From Scedosporium boydii (taxonomy: Eukaryota > Ascomycota > Sordariomycetes > Microascales > Microascaceae), in contig NJFT01000280.1 in the NCBI GenBank assembly GCA_002221725.1, forward strand, positions 1-48,462: 48,462 nt of DNA, in the 5' to 3' direction. The notes beneath the pieces are model-generated. The model saw only the letters and a program-made list of their open reading frames with translations. It was not told where the DNA came from and did no database searches. Positions 11,101 through 22,480 of this stretch are shown piece by piece. A program made the position numbers and the translations under genes. Each line of letters opens with the position of its first letter. Positions within the stretch are counted from its first letter, which is position 1.

Positions 11101-12530
11101 GAGATTCATGTAAGCCGAGGTGCTTCTCTCATCTTGACCTTGGACAAAATCAAAAGAAATATGATTACAATTGACAGCTATCGAGCTGGTTAACAGGGTC
11201 CCTGTAAGTTGCAACTGGTACGGGGGAGGCTGGTCCCAAGATATGTCCTCCACCGCGGCGGTATCGCTCGGTTCCTCGTGGGTGCCCGCGGCACGTACCG
11301 GATCGTCCCGTGTTCCTCAAAGACATTGAGATAATACTGGCGTAGGAAAATGAGCAGCAGGCTCAACGATCTCTAGCGGGAATGTCGTGTCCAAGTTGGT
11401 TGAAGGGGAAAAGGAACAGAAAGTCTCGTGTGTATGAAGGTAGGAGAATAGATTGTGAGATGCAAAACGCCCACAATGTCTGAGAGTTTGGGTCTTGGGG
11501 GCTCCGAAAGAAGGGGTCATGCGAGGCCGACGCCGCGTGGCCGACTGATTAGCGTAGCCGGTAAACAACGGCGTGGCCGAGCGCCAAAAGCACACTAGCT
11601 GGTTGAGAGAGCTCAACTCTCGGCGAAGCTGAGTGCCGGCGGTTCCTTTTTTTTATTTTTTTATTATTTTTATTATTTTTCTTTTGTTCTAAACCAGTAT
11701 AAGCCTCGGGAGCCACACCAGCTTAGGCCAAATTGAGCAGGTAGTACTCCGCAGGTAGGCCCATGATCACCATCCGCTTTAAGTTTGGCCCTGGTCAATT
11801 TCAAGCTACCAAAACCAAACGTGTGACGGTGCTATGGCTGAGGTTCCACTCTCCTGGGATCTCGTACTCGGTGCGATCTCGGAAATCCCTCAGTGCCGTT
11901 CGTACGGAGTAGTACATTGTAATGCACGGTCCTTTCGGGCGCTCGCCATCCCTTCTCTCACAGCCAGCGCGAGCATGGCTCGGATTTTCTTTGTAAGGGG
12001 AAAGAGGGATTGCAAATCCTAGCCGTGGGAAATTCTGTCATCCAACAGCGAGAGCAAAGATCAGATCCGTCCGGCGCTAAGGTGGTCCATATGACCAGCC
12101 ATAGGAGTCATCACAATACTCCATGTCAGTAGTCCCAAACCCGTTTTGATTCTCTCACATCAGCTCGGTGGGGTATGCCGCGAAGCAGTATCCAGACGCA
12201 TGGGCAACGGCGGACAGATGGAATCGTTAAGTCCAGCCGGTGCGGCGCAGTACAACCACCGCCTGCCCACAAGGAACAAGCAAGTCTAAGTCCACATGGC
12301 GCGACGCCACGGTCGGGCCAGAACCCGATGCTCGCATTAGGCACGACGTCGGCCCTCGAAGATTCGACGACACAGCCACCAGGAACAGGACGGGCACACT
12401 AACCCGATTCTGGAGTTTATACACGACATGGGGCAGGCTTTGGTCAGACATCCGGCACCCATGGATCTCTTGAAATCAATATCAACATGCGCCGGTATGG
12501 ACGGCTCACTTGCTAAGCCTTTTCCCTTAT
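11101..12530. other. Intergenic region between divergent genes
   Basis: Space between the minus-strand glucosyltransferase and the plus-strand GH78 gene. It contains a pyrimidine-rich tract at about 11645-11690. Open frames here start with non-ATG codons or overlap one another on both strands, and none shows a family motif. The missing 5' exon of the glucosyltransferase may lie here, but I cannot identify it. Confidence 0.5.
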
Positions 12531-12538
12531 TATATAAA
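12531..12538 (+). promoter_or_regulatory. Probable TATA box of the GH78 gene
   Basis: TATATAAA lies about 160 bp upstream of the ATG at 12698 in a pyrimidine-rich context. It is placed plausibly for a core promoter with a 5' leader of about 130 nt, but rests on sequence alone. Confidence 0.45.
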
Positions 12539-12697
12539 GTCCTCCCCTACCACCACCGCCGTGGCAACACATTAACCGAGTAGTGTCAGAACGCCGAGGC
12601 ATTTCACTACATCGTGTTGATTGTTACTGTCCCGTCTGCAGGTTTTGTCGCCCACTACTCGTTTGTCTCGTCCCCTTCTGGCTTCAATACAACTACG

Positions 12698-15230
12698 ATG
12701 TTTGTCTGCCGGCCTTCCCTGCTCGTTTGGCTTTTTGCCCATCGAGCATTGGCTAGGGTCTTCCCCCGCGCGGACTTGCCGGACTTGATCACACCGAATG
12801 CGGAGGGGAATACCCACACCTTGACGGCCACGGCTGGGAGCCCTGCCATTCTCATCCTCGATTATGGACATAGCGTCGAGGGTATCCCCCAGTTCGTGGT
12901 TGTTAAGTCCGAGGGCGATACGTCTGCGTTTGAAATCACTTATGCTGAGAGCAAGGCTGCCCTGGGCGATTACATGGTACGCGCCAACCATAACGCACAC
13001 TCTTAGAAGTCTGAGGAGACGAGGACCATGTATCCTCACGGGAACGCTGACCGAATTTTAGTCAGATGGGCCACTCCCTCTGGCTGCCGCCATGAACACA
13101 AACCGAGTAAACAGGTATACCATCAGCAGCAGTGCTGTTCCTAAAATCGTCCAGGATCGTCTCATCCAGGGCGCATTCCGCTATCAGAAGCTCAACCTGT
13201 CCTCGTGCGGCGTTTTAACCCTCCAAAAGGTCGGCGTCCGTCCCACGGTACACACCACACCCATTACGGAGCTTCCCGGTACCTTCAGCAGCTCCGACGA
13301 AGACCTTAACCGTATCTGGGCTGCCGGCGCACGAACCATCCAGATGACTGAGATCCCCGCCAACACCATCCCGGACTTCGTCGAGGTCTCGTCTGACGGT
13401 ACACTAGTCAACAGCCTCGCCCCGCAGACTCTTGGCTCAGCGGTGGCTGCCCAGCTCTTGTACTACGATATGACGCTCAAGGTGAAGCCTCTCACCGGTG
13501 GCTTCGGCTTTACAGTGCTATCCGACACACTCAACTCGGGCATCTACATCTCCTGCGACGTAGAAGCTCGACAGGTAACCGCTCACGCTGGGTCTACGAC
13601 GCTGAATGAGGTGATCCAGTCCTCTGCTCTCCCTATCAATGCGTCCGTCGCTCTGGATAAGTGGCACTCGGTGCAGGTTAAGGTGGCTATGACGGATATT
13701 AGTGTATTGATCGACGATGTCGAGGTGTTTCAGATAACACAAACGAAGCGCTTTTACGGCTCCTTCGGCTTCGGCGCTTCGTTTGGTCATCAATCCCTGT
13801 TCCGCGATTTGGCCGTGGTCAGCCCGACAGGTGACCTCATCTACGCGCACTCACTGACGGACAGGTCATACCTAGCCGACTTCTTCATGGGGTCCAACCC
13901 GCACGCTACCGTCGTTGATGGCTCCCGTCGGGATCGCATCGCCTACACGGGCGACCTCGACATTGCAGGTGGCGCGGCCCTCGTCAGTACCCACGGCCTC
14001 GAGTTTATCCTTGGCTCTCTCAACCTCCTTGGCTCATATCAGACCACCCTCGGCTTCTTCATCCCAACGGCCAAGATCCAGCAGGAGCCCTTATCGGAGC
14101 GTATAAACAGCTCTCTAACGGGCCTAATCGGGTACTCCTTCAACTTCCTAACCTCCATCGCCGCCACCTACATGCACACGGGTGACGTAGACTTTGCCAG
14201 GAAATGGGCCAACCCGGTCCGTGACATGCTTGACTGGGCCGACTCCCAGGTCTTGCCGGAGAATGGTCTGTTCAACGTGTCCGATGCCTCTTTCGGGGGC
14301 GATTGGAACTACTACGACCCCCAGCAGAGCGGCGTTGTCACTAAGTTCAATGTTCTGTACGCCTACTCGTTGCAGGAGTGTATCAGGATGCTGGGGGATG
14401 CCGGCATCAACACTGCCGTATACGAGGGGCGCCTCAACGCCCTTCGCCAAGCGATTGACACAACCCTCTGGAGCGATGGCCTCCAAGCATATTATCTATC
14501 TGAGGATTTCAAGGGTGCCTACGCCCAGGATTCTAACGCCATCGCCATTCTAGCCGGCGTCAACCTTGACCCCAACCACTCTACTACGACTATCCTTGCC
14601 TCGCTGCGCAAGCTCTTTCGCCCTGCGGGTCCCCTGGCCTTCTCGAGCGCTGCCATCAGCGCCGGATGGCAACCCTATATCAGCCCCTACGCGTCATCGT
14701 ACCACCTCCGGGCCATCCTCCGGTCTGGCGATGCTGAAGGAGCACTAGAGCTCCTCCACTCCCTCTGGCTTCCCATGGCCCAGGAGCAAAATGCCAACTA
14801 TACGGGTACTTTTTGGGAGACGCTCAGTCAGGATGGAAAACCTGGACTTGGCCTGGTTACCAGTCTCTGCCACGGCTGGGCGGCAGGCCCCACGGAGGGA
14901 CTCTCCCGGTATGTTTTGGGGGCTCAACCTACTATGCCCGGCTGGTCCAAATTCCGAGTCGCCCCGCTGACTCTGGGATTGCGATCGGCGCAGGGAAGCT
15001 TACCAACAACTCACGGCAACGTCGACGTGGAGTGGAGCTTCGACTGCCACGGCCTGCTTAAGATGGTCGTACGCGCACCAGCGGGAACTATTGGCGAGGT
15101 GTTTCTGCCTAGGCCGCTCGTGGTCCCAAGAAACGAAACCATAATTATCGTGAATGGCAAGGAGCAGGCTGGCTCTAGTTTTGTCGTTCAAGGTGGTAAT
15201 AAGATGGTCGTGACGCAGTCCCGCGGGTAA
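12698..15230 (+). CDS. Secreted GH78 alpha-L-rhamnosidase-like protein
   Basis: Glycoside hydrolase family 78-like enzyme, expected to release terminal L-rhamnose from plant polysaccharides or glycosides outside the cell. Exons 12698-12976 and 13062-15230 with an 85-nt intron (GTACGC donor, GCTGAC branch point, TTTTAG acceptor, phase 0) give 815 aa. The ATG at 12698 starts a hydrophobic leader (FVCRPSLLVWLFA), suggesting secretion. Residues of roughly 210-350 look like a concanavalin-A-like jelly roll, followed by the (alpha/alpha)6 domain. The acidic motif DGSRRDRIAYTGD (about residue 379) matches the GH78 DGxKRDRxxWxGD catalytic signature with Tyr in place of the usual Trp. GTFWE (about 677) supplies the other conserved acid. 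The frame is open throughout. Substrate is not predictable. Confidence 0.88.
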
Positions 15231-15329
15231 TATATTACGGCTGTTATATTAATAGATAATAGACCGGGGATCAGGGGCTCAAGGCCGCCCAGCGAAACAT
15301 GGCGTTGTAGATGCTTTGATGGCGATCAT

Positions 15330-15739
15330 TGTTACGATCCTAACACTAGCCCGTTGATGGTTTCAGGTGCATACAACTGGTGACAGGGTCGAGGTGGTTG
15401 TCTGTTAATAAGTGAGGCAGTCAAGCAGTATTCACAGGATATGGGTGAGAAGTGTATATTTAAGTGTAGGGGTGTAGTTGTACTTGAATTGACTGCTGGA
15501 GAGTCTTGAAAGGCAAACTAGATACAAGGAGGTTCCCACAGCTTATATAGACATTTCCTTCTAAGCTCTCCCAAGCAGGTCAGTTCTTAGGTCGACCAAC
15601 TGGTCGCTTTGGTTCACGATTGATCAGTCGCTTGTCGGGATAACTGATCAGCTGCTTCTTGGCAACAGCGACCACGTGACTTGTAATTCTAACGTGTTAT
15701 ACCGCTTCCTCGTGACCTGGTCGCAGCCATGTCATAATA
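15330..15739 (+). repeat. LTR-like repeat, least mutated copy
   Basis: Starts TGTTACGATCCTAACACTAG and ends near CATGTCATAATATT. The same order of short blocks recurs at 16390-16785 and 22329-22470 with mostly C-to-T and G-to-A differences, for example GTCAAGCAGTATTCACA here versus TTAAGTAGTATTTATAA at 16477. It is probably a long terminal repeat of a retroelement that escaped heavy RIP. The exact ends are uncertain, because no flanking target duplication was confirmed. Confidence 0.5.
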
Positions 15740-17275
15740 TTTACTATTATATCTAATTATTTTTAATTTATAAAAAATTTATTTTATAATATTTAAATTT
15801 AATAATTATTTAATTATAAAATTATTAATTAATTTATTTTAAATTAATAAATTATTAAATAATTTATTTTAAATTAATAAATTATTAAATAATTTATTTT
15901 AAATTAATAAATTATTAACTAATTTTTAATTTTTATAATAATTATTATAAGTTAATTATTTTAAAAAAATTTAAAATAGTTAATTATAATAATAAAAGTT
16001 AAATTATAAAATATTAAAAATTAATAAAAAAAATATTAAAATTAATTAAATTAATAAAATAATTTTAGTAATTTATATTAAAATTAATAATAAAACATTA
16101 TTAATTTTAATAAGAGCTTAAAAGAAAAATACTTAAATAAATTATAAATTTTATTATATATTTAATTTATTTTTTAAAACTTTTTAATAATTAATTTAAA
16201 TATAATTATATTTTTATAATTAAATATATACTTTATTAAAGTTTTTATTAACTTCTATAATAAATATAGTTACTTTTTTATTTTAACTTTATTATTTAAC
16301 TTAAAAAAAGTCTTTTTTTTATTAATACTATAATTTTTAAATATTAATACTACTTAATAAAGTTACTTACTAAATAGAAATAGTTAATATATTATAATCT
16401 TAATACTTAGAGTTTTAGTTAATTAATAAAATAGATAAATATTAAGATAGTAGGTACTTATTTAAAGATAAGTAAAGTAGTTAAGTAGTATTTATAATAG
16501 TATAGTTAAAAAGTATATATATAAGTATAAAATATAGATATTATTTATATTAATTACTAAAGAGCTTAGAAGATCTACTAAGCTTATAAGAAATATTATA
16601 GCTTTATATAGATACTTCTTCTATTTATTTTTAGTACTAAACTAGTTTTTATTATTAATTAGTTAGTTTTTAATTAATTAATTAATTAAGTTCTTTCTAT
16701 TTAACTATTAGTTAGTTATCTAATTATTCTTTTTATAGTTATATACTTCTTTTATTAATTATATATCCTCCTATTATTTTTGCTATTCCTTACTGCTTTT
16801 CTTATAGCCTATATTATAGCTGAGCTATAATATTATTTAAAGTCTAGTTATAAAAGTAATAAATTTTAATTATAGAATTATTAATAAAACTTTAACTTAA
16901 AAAATAATTTAAAATTATTTCTAAGTTCTATTTTTTATTTTTTAAAAGCTTTACTATATTTTTAGCTATTTAAAGCTTATTTTTTAATTATATAATTACT
17001 TTACTTTTAGCTTTTAGCTAAGCTAATTACTTTTATTACTTCTTCTCTAAGTTAATAATACTTTTAGTCTAATTATAGTATATTTAAAGTTTTTATTAAA
17101 CTTTTTTATAATCTATTTTATAGTACTCTTTAGTAGCTATAGAGCTTACCTTTAAATACATTCTAAGTCCTCTCTAGTAGTACTTTTTATAATCTTAATA
17201 TTAATTATATTTACTTTATTATAATCTTAATATTATAAGTTAAACTATTAAGTAAATATAGCTTGTATTAAAAGT
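15740..17275. repeat. AT-rich RIP-like block with a mutated LTR-like copy
   Basis: About 1.5 kb made almost only of A and T, with no reading frame. Within it, 16390-16785 is a heavily mutated copy of the 15330-15739 repeat in the same orientation, so the block may be a RIP-degraded retroelement with two terminal repeats about 650 bp apart. The composition breaks sharply at both edges. Confidence 0.65.
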
Positions 17276-17283
17276 ATAAGTAC

Positions 17284-18408
17284 TGTGGCGGAGCAGTGCA
17301 GCCTGCCCTGGAAAGAAAGAAAAGAAAATAAGAAATAAGAAATGGGTGGTCTAATGATCGTAGAGAAGAAGGAATTCTCGTAAGAACTGCTGCGAAGCCC
17401 TCACAGGAACTCCAGGACGTCGGATTGTAATTGGTTAGTGGGAAATACGGCCCACAAGAAGGGAATGAAGTCGCCAGCAGGAAATACGGCCCGTAGAGTG
17501 GAAGGGGAAATACAGCCCACAAGAAACAAGAGGAAACCTCTGAATAGGGAGAGGTCTGAGGATCGTGGAGGTGTCAAATAGGGGACTCCATGCCACGCAA
17601 AACAGTATGATCAGTGAGCCGGACTAAAAAGAGATATCATTAATGAGGGACTAAACGCCCTTGAAGAACTGTAAAGACTGTCAAGATAAGACTGAAAAAA
17701 ACCTTGAAAAAGAAATTAATTGATTCCCTCTCCCTTCTTCCATGACCTGGGAGCGGCGAAGATAAACATCTAGTCCCTAGGGACTGCGGACCGGAATACC
17801 ATTTCTCCGCCCCTCCCCCTGCTACGCTCCATCCCACGAGCGTCACCTTTTTCCCTGTCACAACAAGTACGGTGACGGGGAAAAGGGTGACTGTAGTGGA
17901 GTCAGCACAGTTCTCTTATGGGCCGCAGGGTAGGGCGGAAAAACTTTCTTCCTTTGCGAGGACAGAGGCATGTCATTTCATTTCCTTCCTTTCCTTCTTC
18001 CAGGGGGAATTCTTCATCATCATTATCTTCTTCAAGGTTTTTACAGTCTTTACAGTTTTTCAAGGGCATTTTTAGTCTCTCATTAATCATATCTCTTTTT
18101 GGTCCGGCTCACTGATCATTGTGTGTGGTGAAGCCGGACAGTTCTTCTACTGTTTTGCGTGGCATGGGGTTCCCTATTTGACACCTCCACGATCCTCAGA
18201 CCTCTCCCTATTCAGAGGTTTCCTCCTTATTTCTTTGTAGGCTATATTTCCCACTGATCAATTACAATCCGACATCCTGGAGTTCCTGTGAGGGCTTTGC
18301 AGCAGTCCTCGCGAGAATTCCTTCTCCTTTACGACCATTAGACCACCCATTTCTTGTTTCTTGTTTTCTTTTCTTTCTTTCCAGGGCAGGCTGCACTGCT
18401 CCGCCACA
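17284..18408. mobile_element. Foldback element with about 550-bp inverted arms, hAT-like ends
   Basis: The left arm (17284 to about 17861) and right arm (about 17870-18408) are imperfect inverted copies over nearly the whole 1.1 kb, meeting around 17865. The tips read TGTGGCGGAGCAGTGCAGCC on the left and its complement on the right, a GC-rich end typical of hAT elements. Eight-base flanks ATAAGTAC (17276-17283) and ATAAGTGG (18409-18416) match at six positions and could be a decayed hAT target duplication. The left arm has three copies of a GGGAAATACGGCCC-type unit (about 17450-17520) where the right arm has one. No transposase is encoded, so it is non-autonomous. Confidence 0.8.
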
Positions 18409-18416
18409 ATAAGTGG

Positions 18417-19099
18417 TAGAAAAGGTCTGTTATGTAGAGGGTCGGGTGACCTGCTAATGAGGAAGGGAAGATGTAGCTGATCAAGGGTCAGCTGATCCTG
18501 GACGATATGGAAATGACTACTGTACGGTCTCCACCTACGGAGTACTAGTATCATTCTCCTATATATACTTTGACAATCCTTCTACTGTATCTGTTATATA
18601 CCTCACCCTTACTTACTTTTAGATAAGACAAATTAGACACAGGGCTACTATTATGGACCGGCATTTGGAACACGTCCACGATTGAGCACATCTACAGGAA
18701 GATACTAGTCCTATCACCAGAAACACACATCCTCATAACTTTATTGCGCAATATTGGTTGGTATTGAAGACCCTGGCCAGGGGTTCATCGACTAAGTAAG
18801 GTTAAGTGAAAGTACGAAGACAAAGAGCTTCCATCAACAATCGTGCAACATGTCTCCGCGGCTAGGACCCGACGTTCCCTAACTGCGGCAGTGCGTGGAA
18901 CACTAAGACGGACGCTATAGCGAGGCGTCGAGAGAAAGACGAACAGGCGTCGGAAGGAAAGAAGGGGGGGGGCTTATTGACGAATGGCGGCACTGCAAAG
19001 CTACATTTAGTGAGTGAATCCCTTTCATGACAGATCCAGACTTACTGACATAGATTCCCATTCTCCCCTCCTCTCCCTCTGATATGGTTGAACATATCA
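18417..19099. other. Intergenic region, nothing recognised
   Basis: No open frame with family similarity. Around 18555-18700 there is a TATA-like stretch followed by ATGGACCGGCATTTGG, possibly a fragment of a retroelement leader, but the frame stops quickly and I do not annotate it. Confidence 0.4.
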
Positions 19100-19429
19100 T
19101 TAGGCCCTGATGCGGCGAAGATTGTGGTGATCATCGCAGTGGTAGGCATCGATGGTCGCCGGGCTACCAAGGCACTTTGCGTCACCACTGGCATGAAGAT
19201 GGCATTCGTCTCCCACAAGGTCAAAGAAGTCATCAACGCCCTCGTCATCAGCGTCGCAGCAGATCCAGCAGGGGTCGGTCGCATTTTGAGTGCAAGCACT
19301 GGGGTGGGCGGCTTCTAGCGAGGCGAAGATGGCGTTGCATTCTGTGACATCGGCAACGATATGCCTGGCTGCTGTTACCTGACCGGCCAGGAGGGCGGTA
19401 ACACCGAGAGTGAAGGCGGAGAAAAGCAT
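19100..19429 (-). CDS. Small secreted cysteine-rich protein (effector candidate)
   Basis: A 109-aa protein starting at the ATG at 19429. The open frame extends upstream, but that part lacks a signal sequence. Residues 1 to about 20 (MLFSAFTLGVTALLAGQVTA) form a clear signal peptide. The mature part has eight cysteines, including a CWICCD cluster, which would allow four disulfides, and is acidic in the middle with a His-rich C-terminal end (YHCDDHHN). No intron is needed. Size, secretion signal and cysteine content fit small secreted proteins of plant-associated fungi, but no named family is recognised and function is unknown. A TATAAA lies at 19555-19560 on the same strand. Confidence 0.7.
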   Translation of the reverse strand: MLFSAFTLGVTALLAGQVTAARHIVADVTECNAIFASLEAAHPSACTQNATDPCWICCDADDEGVDDFFDLVGDECHLHASGDAKCLGSPATIDAYHCDDHHNLRRIRA

Positions 19430-19554
19430 TTTCAGATGGCTTAACAGAGGAGAATGGGAGTTGGGAGATTCAGGAAGATCTGTGCAAGACTGCTGATGGT
19501 GAGCGCTTGAGGACACACAAGACAGGACAAAACAAAGCAGGATATTTCCTTGAC

Positions 19555-19560
19555 TTTATA
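19555..19560 (-). promoter_or_regulatory. Probable TATA box of the small secreted protein gene
   Basis: TATAAA on the minus strand about 125 bp upstream of the ATG at 19429. Position and sequence fit a core promoter; no other element is evident. Confidence 0.4.
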
Positions 19561-20647
19561 CTCGGACTCTTGAGAACTTCTCCCCTAGATAGATCGGATT
19601 CGCCTATTCGCCGATATCAGACTCGCCTCTCTAGCGCATCCCACGCCGTCGTTTTCTACTGCAGCATTCTTTCGAAGGAGCACAGGCTCCGCACATGAGT
19701 CTTTAACGTAACGGGAATGGCCATAATCATCTGGTCTCCTAGCCATGAAAAGCTAAAAAAGCGCACCCATTCCGGATTTCTCACGATGTTTTACTAGAGG
19801 GAGGTTGAACACGTCCACGTCCACATGCAGTGCCAAGGCCCGGGCCTCTCATGCATGCACCCTGGCCACCATGAAAAACTAATGAGATGCGGGATAATGA
19901 AGGCATGTCCTGAACCCTGATGGTTCGCAGAGAATCTCAGCGTTGGCTTGAAGGTCGTGTTCAGCATGTATAAGCAGATTCAACACGTGAAGACCCATAG
20001 TCACTAGTTTGAGACGAAATGGAAGGCGAAGATCTGGGGTACGGGTATCCTACATGACATAATGAAAGGCCGTCCAAAACCATGGCGGGAAGGGGGAAAG
20101 GGGGAATTCTCGGGAGGATCCGCGAGGATGGGACGAAAGACGACGGGAATCTGGCAGTTGATCAGGGGACAAACGCAGATAACCCCTCTAAGAGTCTAAT
20201 CTCCCGGTGATGTCCCAATGACTGCCAAGACGTAACCGCCCGCCCACGCCTGTGACTGCATGTGCGGGCGTGGGGTTCGCCCTGGGGCGGAACAAGATAC
20301 GAGCATCAATTCCGCTCCGTATGTCGAGAAGCGTCTGGACCCCATGCCAAGATGACCTGGTCTGGAAAGTAAAATAACATCGTCCGCACATTGCAGAAGA
20401 TTGGGTTACTCTTTGTCTTCTTCCCCCATGCCAAGATGTGACGTTCCAAAGAGTTATCAATGGCTTTCAATAGTTTGGCCAATTTCAGGCGTGACCTTGC
20501 AGAATCACCAATAAACTGCTCGTACAACGTGGGATTGACCCCTGGGAGTCGGCCATCAAGGTCGCTGCGCTTGAGTGCATTAAGCTCAAGTGAGAAATGG
20601 GATCTTCTTGGCATAGAAAATGTATAATAGTTACGCTTGTGAAAAGC
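19561..20647. other. Intergenic region with a doubtful minus-strand frame
   Basis: A minus-strand ATG frame at 20306-20677 (123 codons) overlaps the TATA box of the next gene and has no motif. It includes a repeated CCCATGCCAAGATG at about 20341 and 20426. I regard it as unlikely to be a gene. Nothing else was recognised. Confidence 0.4.
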
Positions 20648-20655
20648 TATATATA
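20648..20655 (+). promoter_or_regulatory. Probable TATA box of the GPI-anchor-type protein gene
   Basis: TATATATA about 110 bp upstream of the ATG at 20758. Inferred from position only. Confidence 0.35.
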
Positions 20656-20757
20656 GTGTTGGATGCAGCTCGACCATCCCACCTTAAAAAGTGCGGGTTC
20701 CAATCATCTTGCTTGCCACCTCGTCCCGGATCTCCTGCAAGCTCACACGTGGTGAAG

Positions 20758-22016
20758 ATGTTACCTCTCTCGTCTCTGGTTGCCTTTGTGGGCATTTTTC
20801 AATACCTGGCCTCCGCCTTGCCTCAGGGCGAACTAGGCACTACCACAGGATGCGTGTAAGTGGTTCATCATCACCTTACACTTTATCTCCCATCCTCCCG
20901 AGGTGACCAGAGACCTAGCTGACATGGTGTAAAATAAACAATGCAGCCCGACCAGCACGACCATCTACAGGATTGACGCGTCAATCACGCCTTATACACC
21001 TTGGAGGAGTTCCATGAACGCTAAATACTCCACGCCTGGTGTCGTCTGGTCCGGATATTCGGTTGCGTACTTCTCGACTGTTCTGGTTATCGGGACCCGG
21101 ACGTCTACCATCACGCAATGGTACGACTCGAACGCGATCACGTCCGAGGGTTATAACATCCTCACCGAAGTCGTCCCCACTACTTCTTGCCCTATTACCA
21201 CCACCACGACTAGTACTTCGCCGACGCTCCCGCCGTCGCCGACCACCGCAAATTGCAGCCCTCACATTGATCACTGTAAGACCCATCATGACACAGGCTG
21301 GACTTCGAACTGGAGCACGTACTAACAGGATGCAAGGGCACTGCGAGCCATGGCCCACCACCACCGATTCCGCAACGACTACTTCGCCGACGCTACCGCC
21401 GTCGCCGACTACTGCGAACTGCAGTCCACATGACGATCACTGTAAGACCCAGCAGCGTAAGAGTTGGACTTCAACCACGTACTGACAGAGTGAAAAGGGC
21501 ATTGCGAGCCATGGCCTACTACTACCACTACCACCGATCTGGTGCTACCCCCGTCGCCAACAAATTCAATCTGTACTCCGCACAACGATCATTGTGAGTT
21601 TCTGGAAAAAATAGAAAGCCTATGTCAAAAGAATATTTATTCTAACGAGTTTTCAAGGGCACTGTGACCCGTTGCCTACAACAACCGGCAGTGATGACCC
21701 GGAGCCGACCGACGACTGTGAGCCGGAGCCAACCGACTCTCCTTGTGACGATTGTGAACCAGTGCCTACCCCGTTGCCAACGGGACCTGGTGGCCCTAAC
21801 CCTTCCGATGTACCGCAGCCAGTTGAGCCCCCTCCGGGCAGCGGTTCGGGCAGTGGCTCAGGTTCCATCCCTCCTCCCGCTGATGGCACAGATAGCCCGA
21901 GCCCCACTGATTTCGTGACTGCCGGTGCCGGCAGAACTGTTGGCCAAGGGATTTCCCTTGTGCTGGCAGCTGCAATTGCTTCTCTTCTCTTAAGTTCCCG
22001 TGTAGCCAGTTCTTAA
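20758..22016 (+). CDS. GPI-anchored-type cell-surface protein with repeated exon-intron units
   Basis: Five exons (20758-20855, 20947-21275, 21337-21441, 21498-21593, 21658-22016) give 328 aa. All introns are 56-91 nt and in agreeing phases. An N-terminal signal peptide (MLPLSSLVAFVGIFQYLASA) is followed by a unique Ser/Thr-rich domain. Next come repeat units rich in Thr and Pro, built around CSPHxDHWHCEPxPTTT, and then an acidic CEPEPTD stretch and a Gly-Ser linker. The end is GAGRTVGQG plus a hydrophobic tail (ISLVLAAAIASLLLS), the layout of a GPI attachment signal. Each repeat is split by an intron at the same place, between the T and GG of a TGG codon, with near-identical donors (CAT/CAC-T-GTRAG) and acceptors (AAG-GGCAYTG). 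Probably a wall or plasma-membrane surface protein; no enzymatic domain seen. Confidence 0.75.
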
Positions 22017-22480
22017 ATACTATAGCAATTGCGGGGTAAGGTCATCATCTTAAACTCCTCGCGACCTTGGCCGGGCTCTTTTATCATACCTGTATTCTCT
22101 TCTCTATAGTTCTACCTTCAACTCAAGAGGCTTAGACACCAAGCCCTCTTATATTCTTTCTACCTTTACTATTTTTATTATTCTTAAATAATATTATATA
22201 ATATCTATTTTTTTTTAAACTATAATATAAAAATTTTAACTTTTAAAACTTTAATAATATAATTCTTTTATTATATTTTATAATAAAAATAAGTAAATTA
22301 ATTTTACTTTATATATTTTATAATAAGTATTACAATCCTAATACTAGTTCTCGGGGATAACAGGTAGGTACAGCTAGCATTGGGGTCATAGGTACCTATT
22401 ATAAAATAAGTAAAGTAGTCAAGTAGTATTTACAATAACAAGTATATATTTAAATATAGGGCTCCTCCTAGGTGGTATCG
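22017..22480. repeat. AT-rich segment and fragment of the LTR-like repeat
   Basis: 22150-22330 is AT-rich without frames. From 22329 to about 22470 the sequence matches the first part of the repeat at 15330 (TATTACAATCCTAATACTAG, then AGTAAAGTAGTCAAGTAGTA), intermediate in mutation level between the other two copies. The match ends around 22470, so this copy is truncated. Confidence 0.5.

Noticed and set aside
11317..11616. Minus-strand frame upstream of the glucosyltransferase, considered as its missing first exon
   Set aside because: Begins at TTG, has no match to the N-terminal region of the family and no supported splice to the next exon.
20306..20677. 123-codon minus-strand frame
   Set aside because: Overlaps the core promoter of the GPI-anchor-type gene, shows no family similarity and contains a simple duplicated segment.
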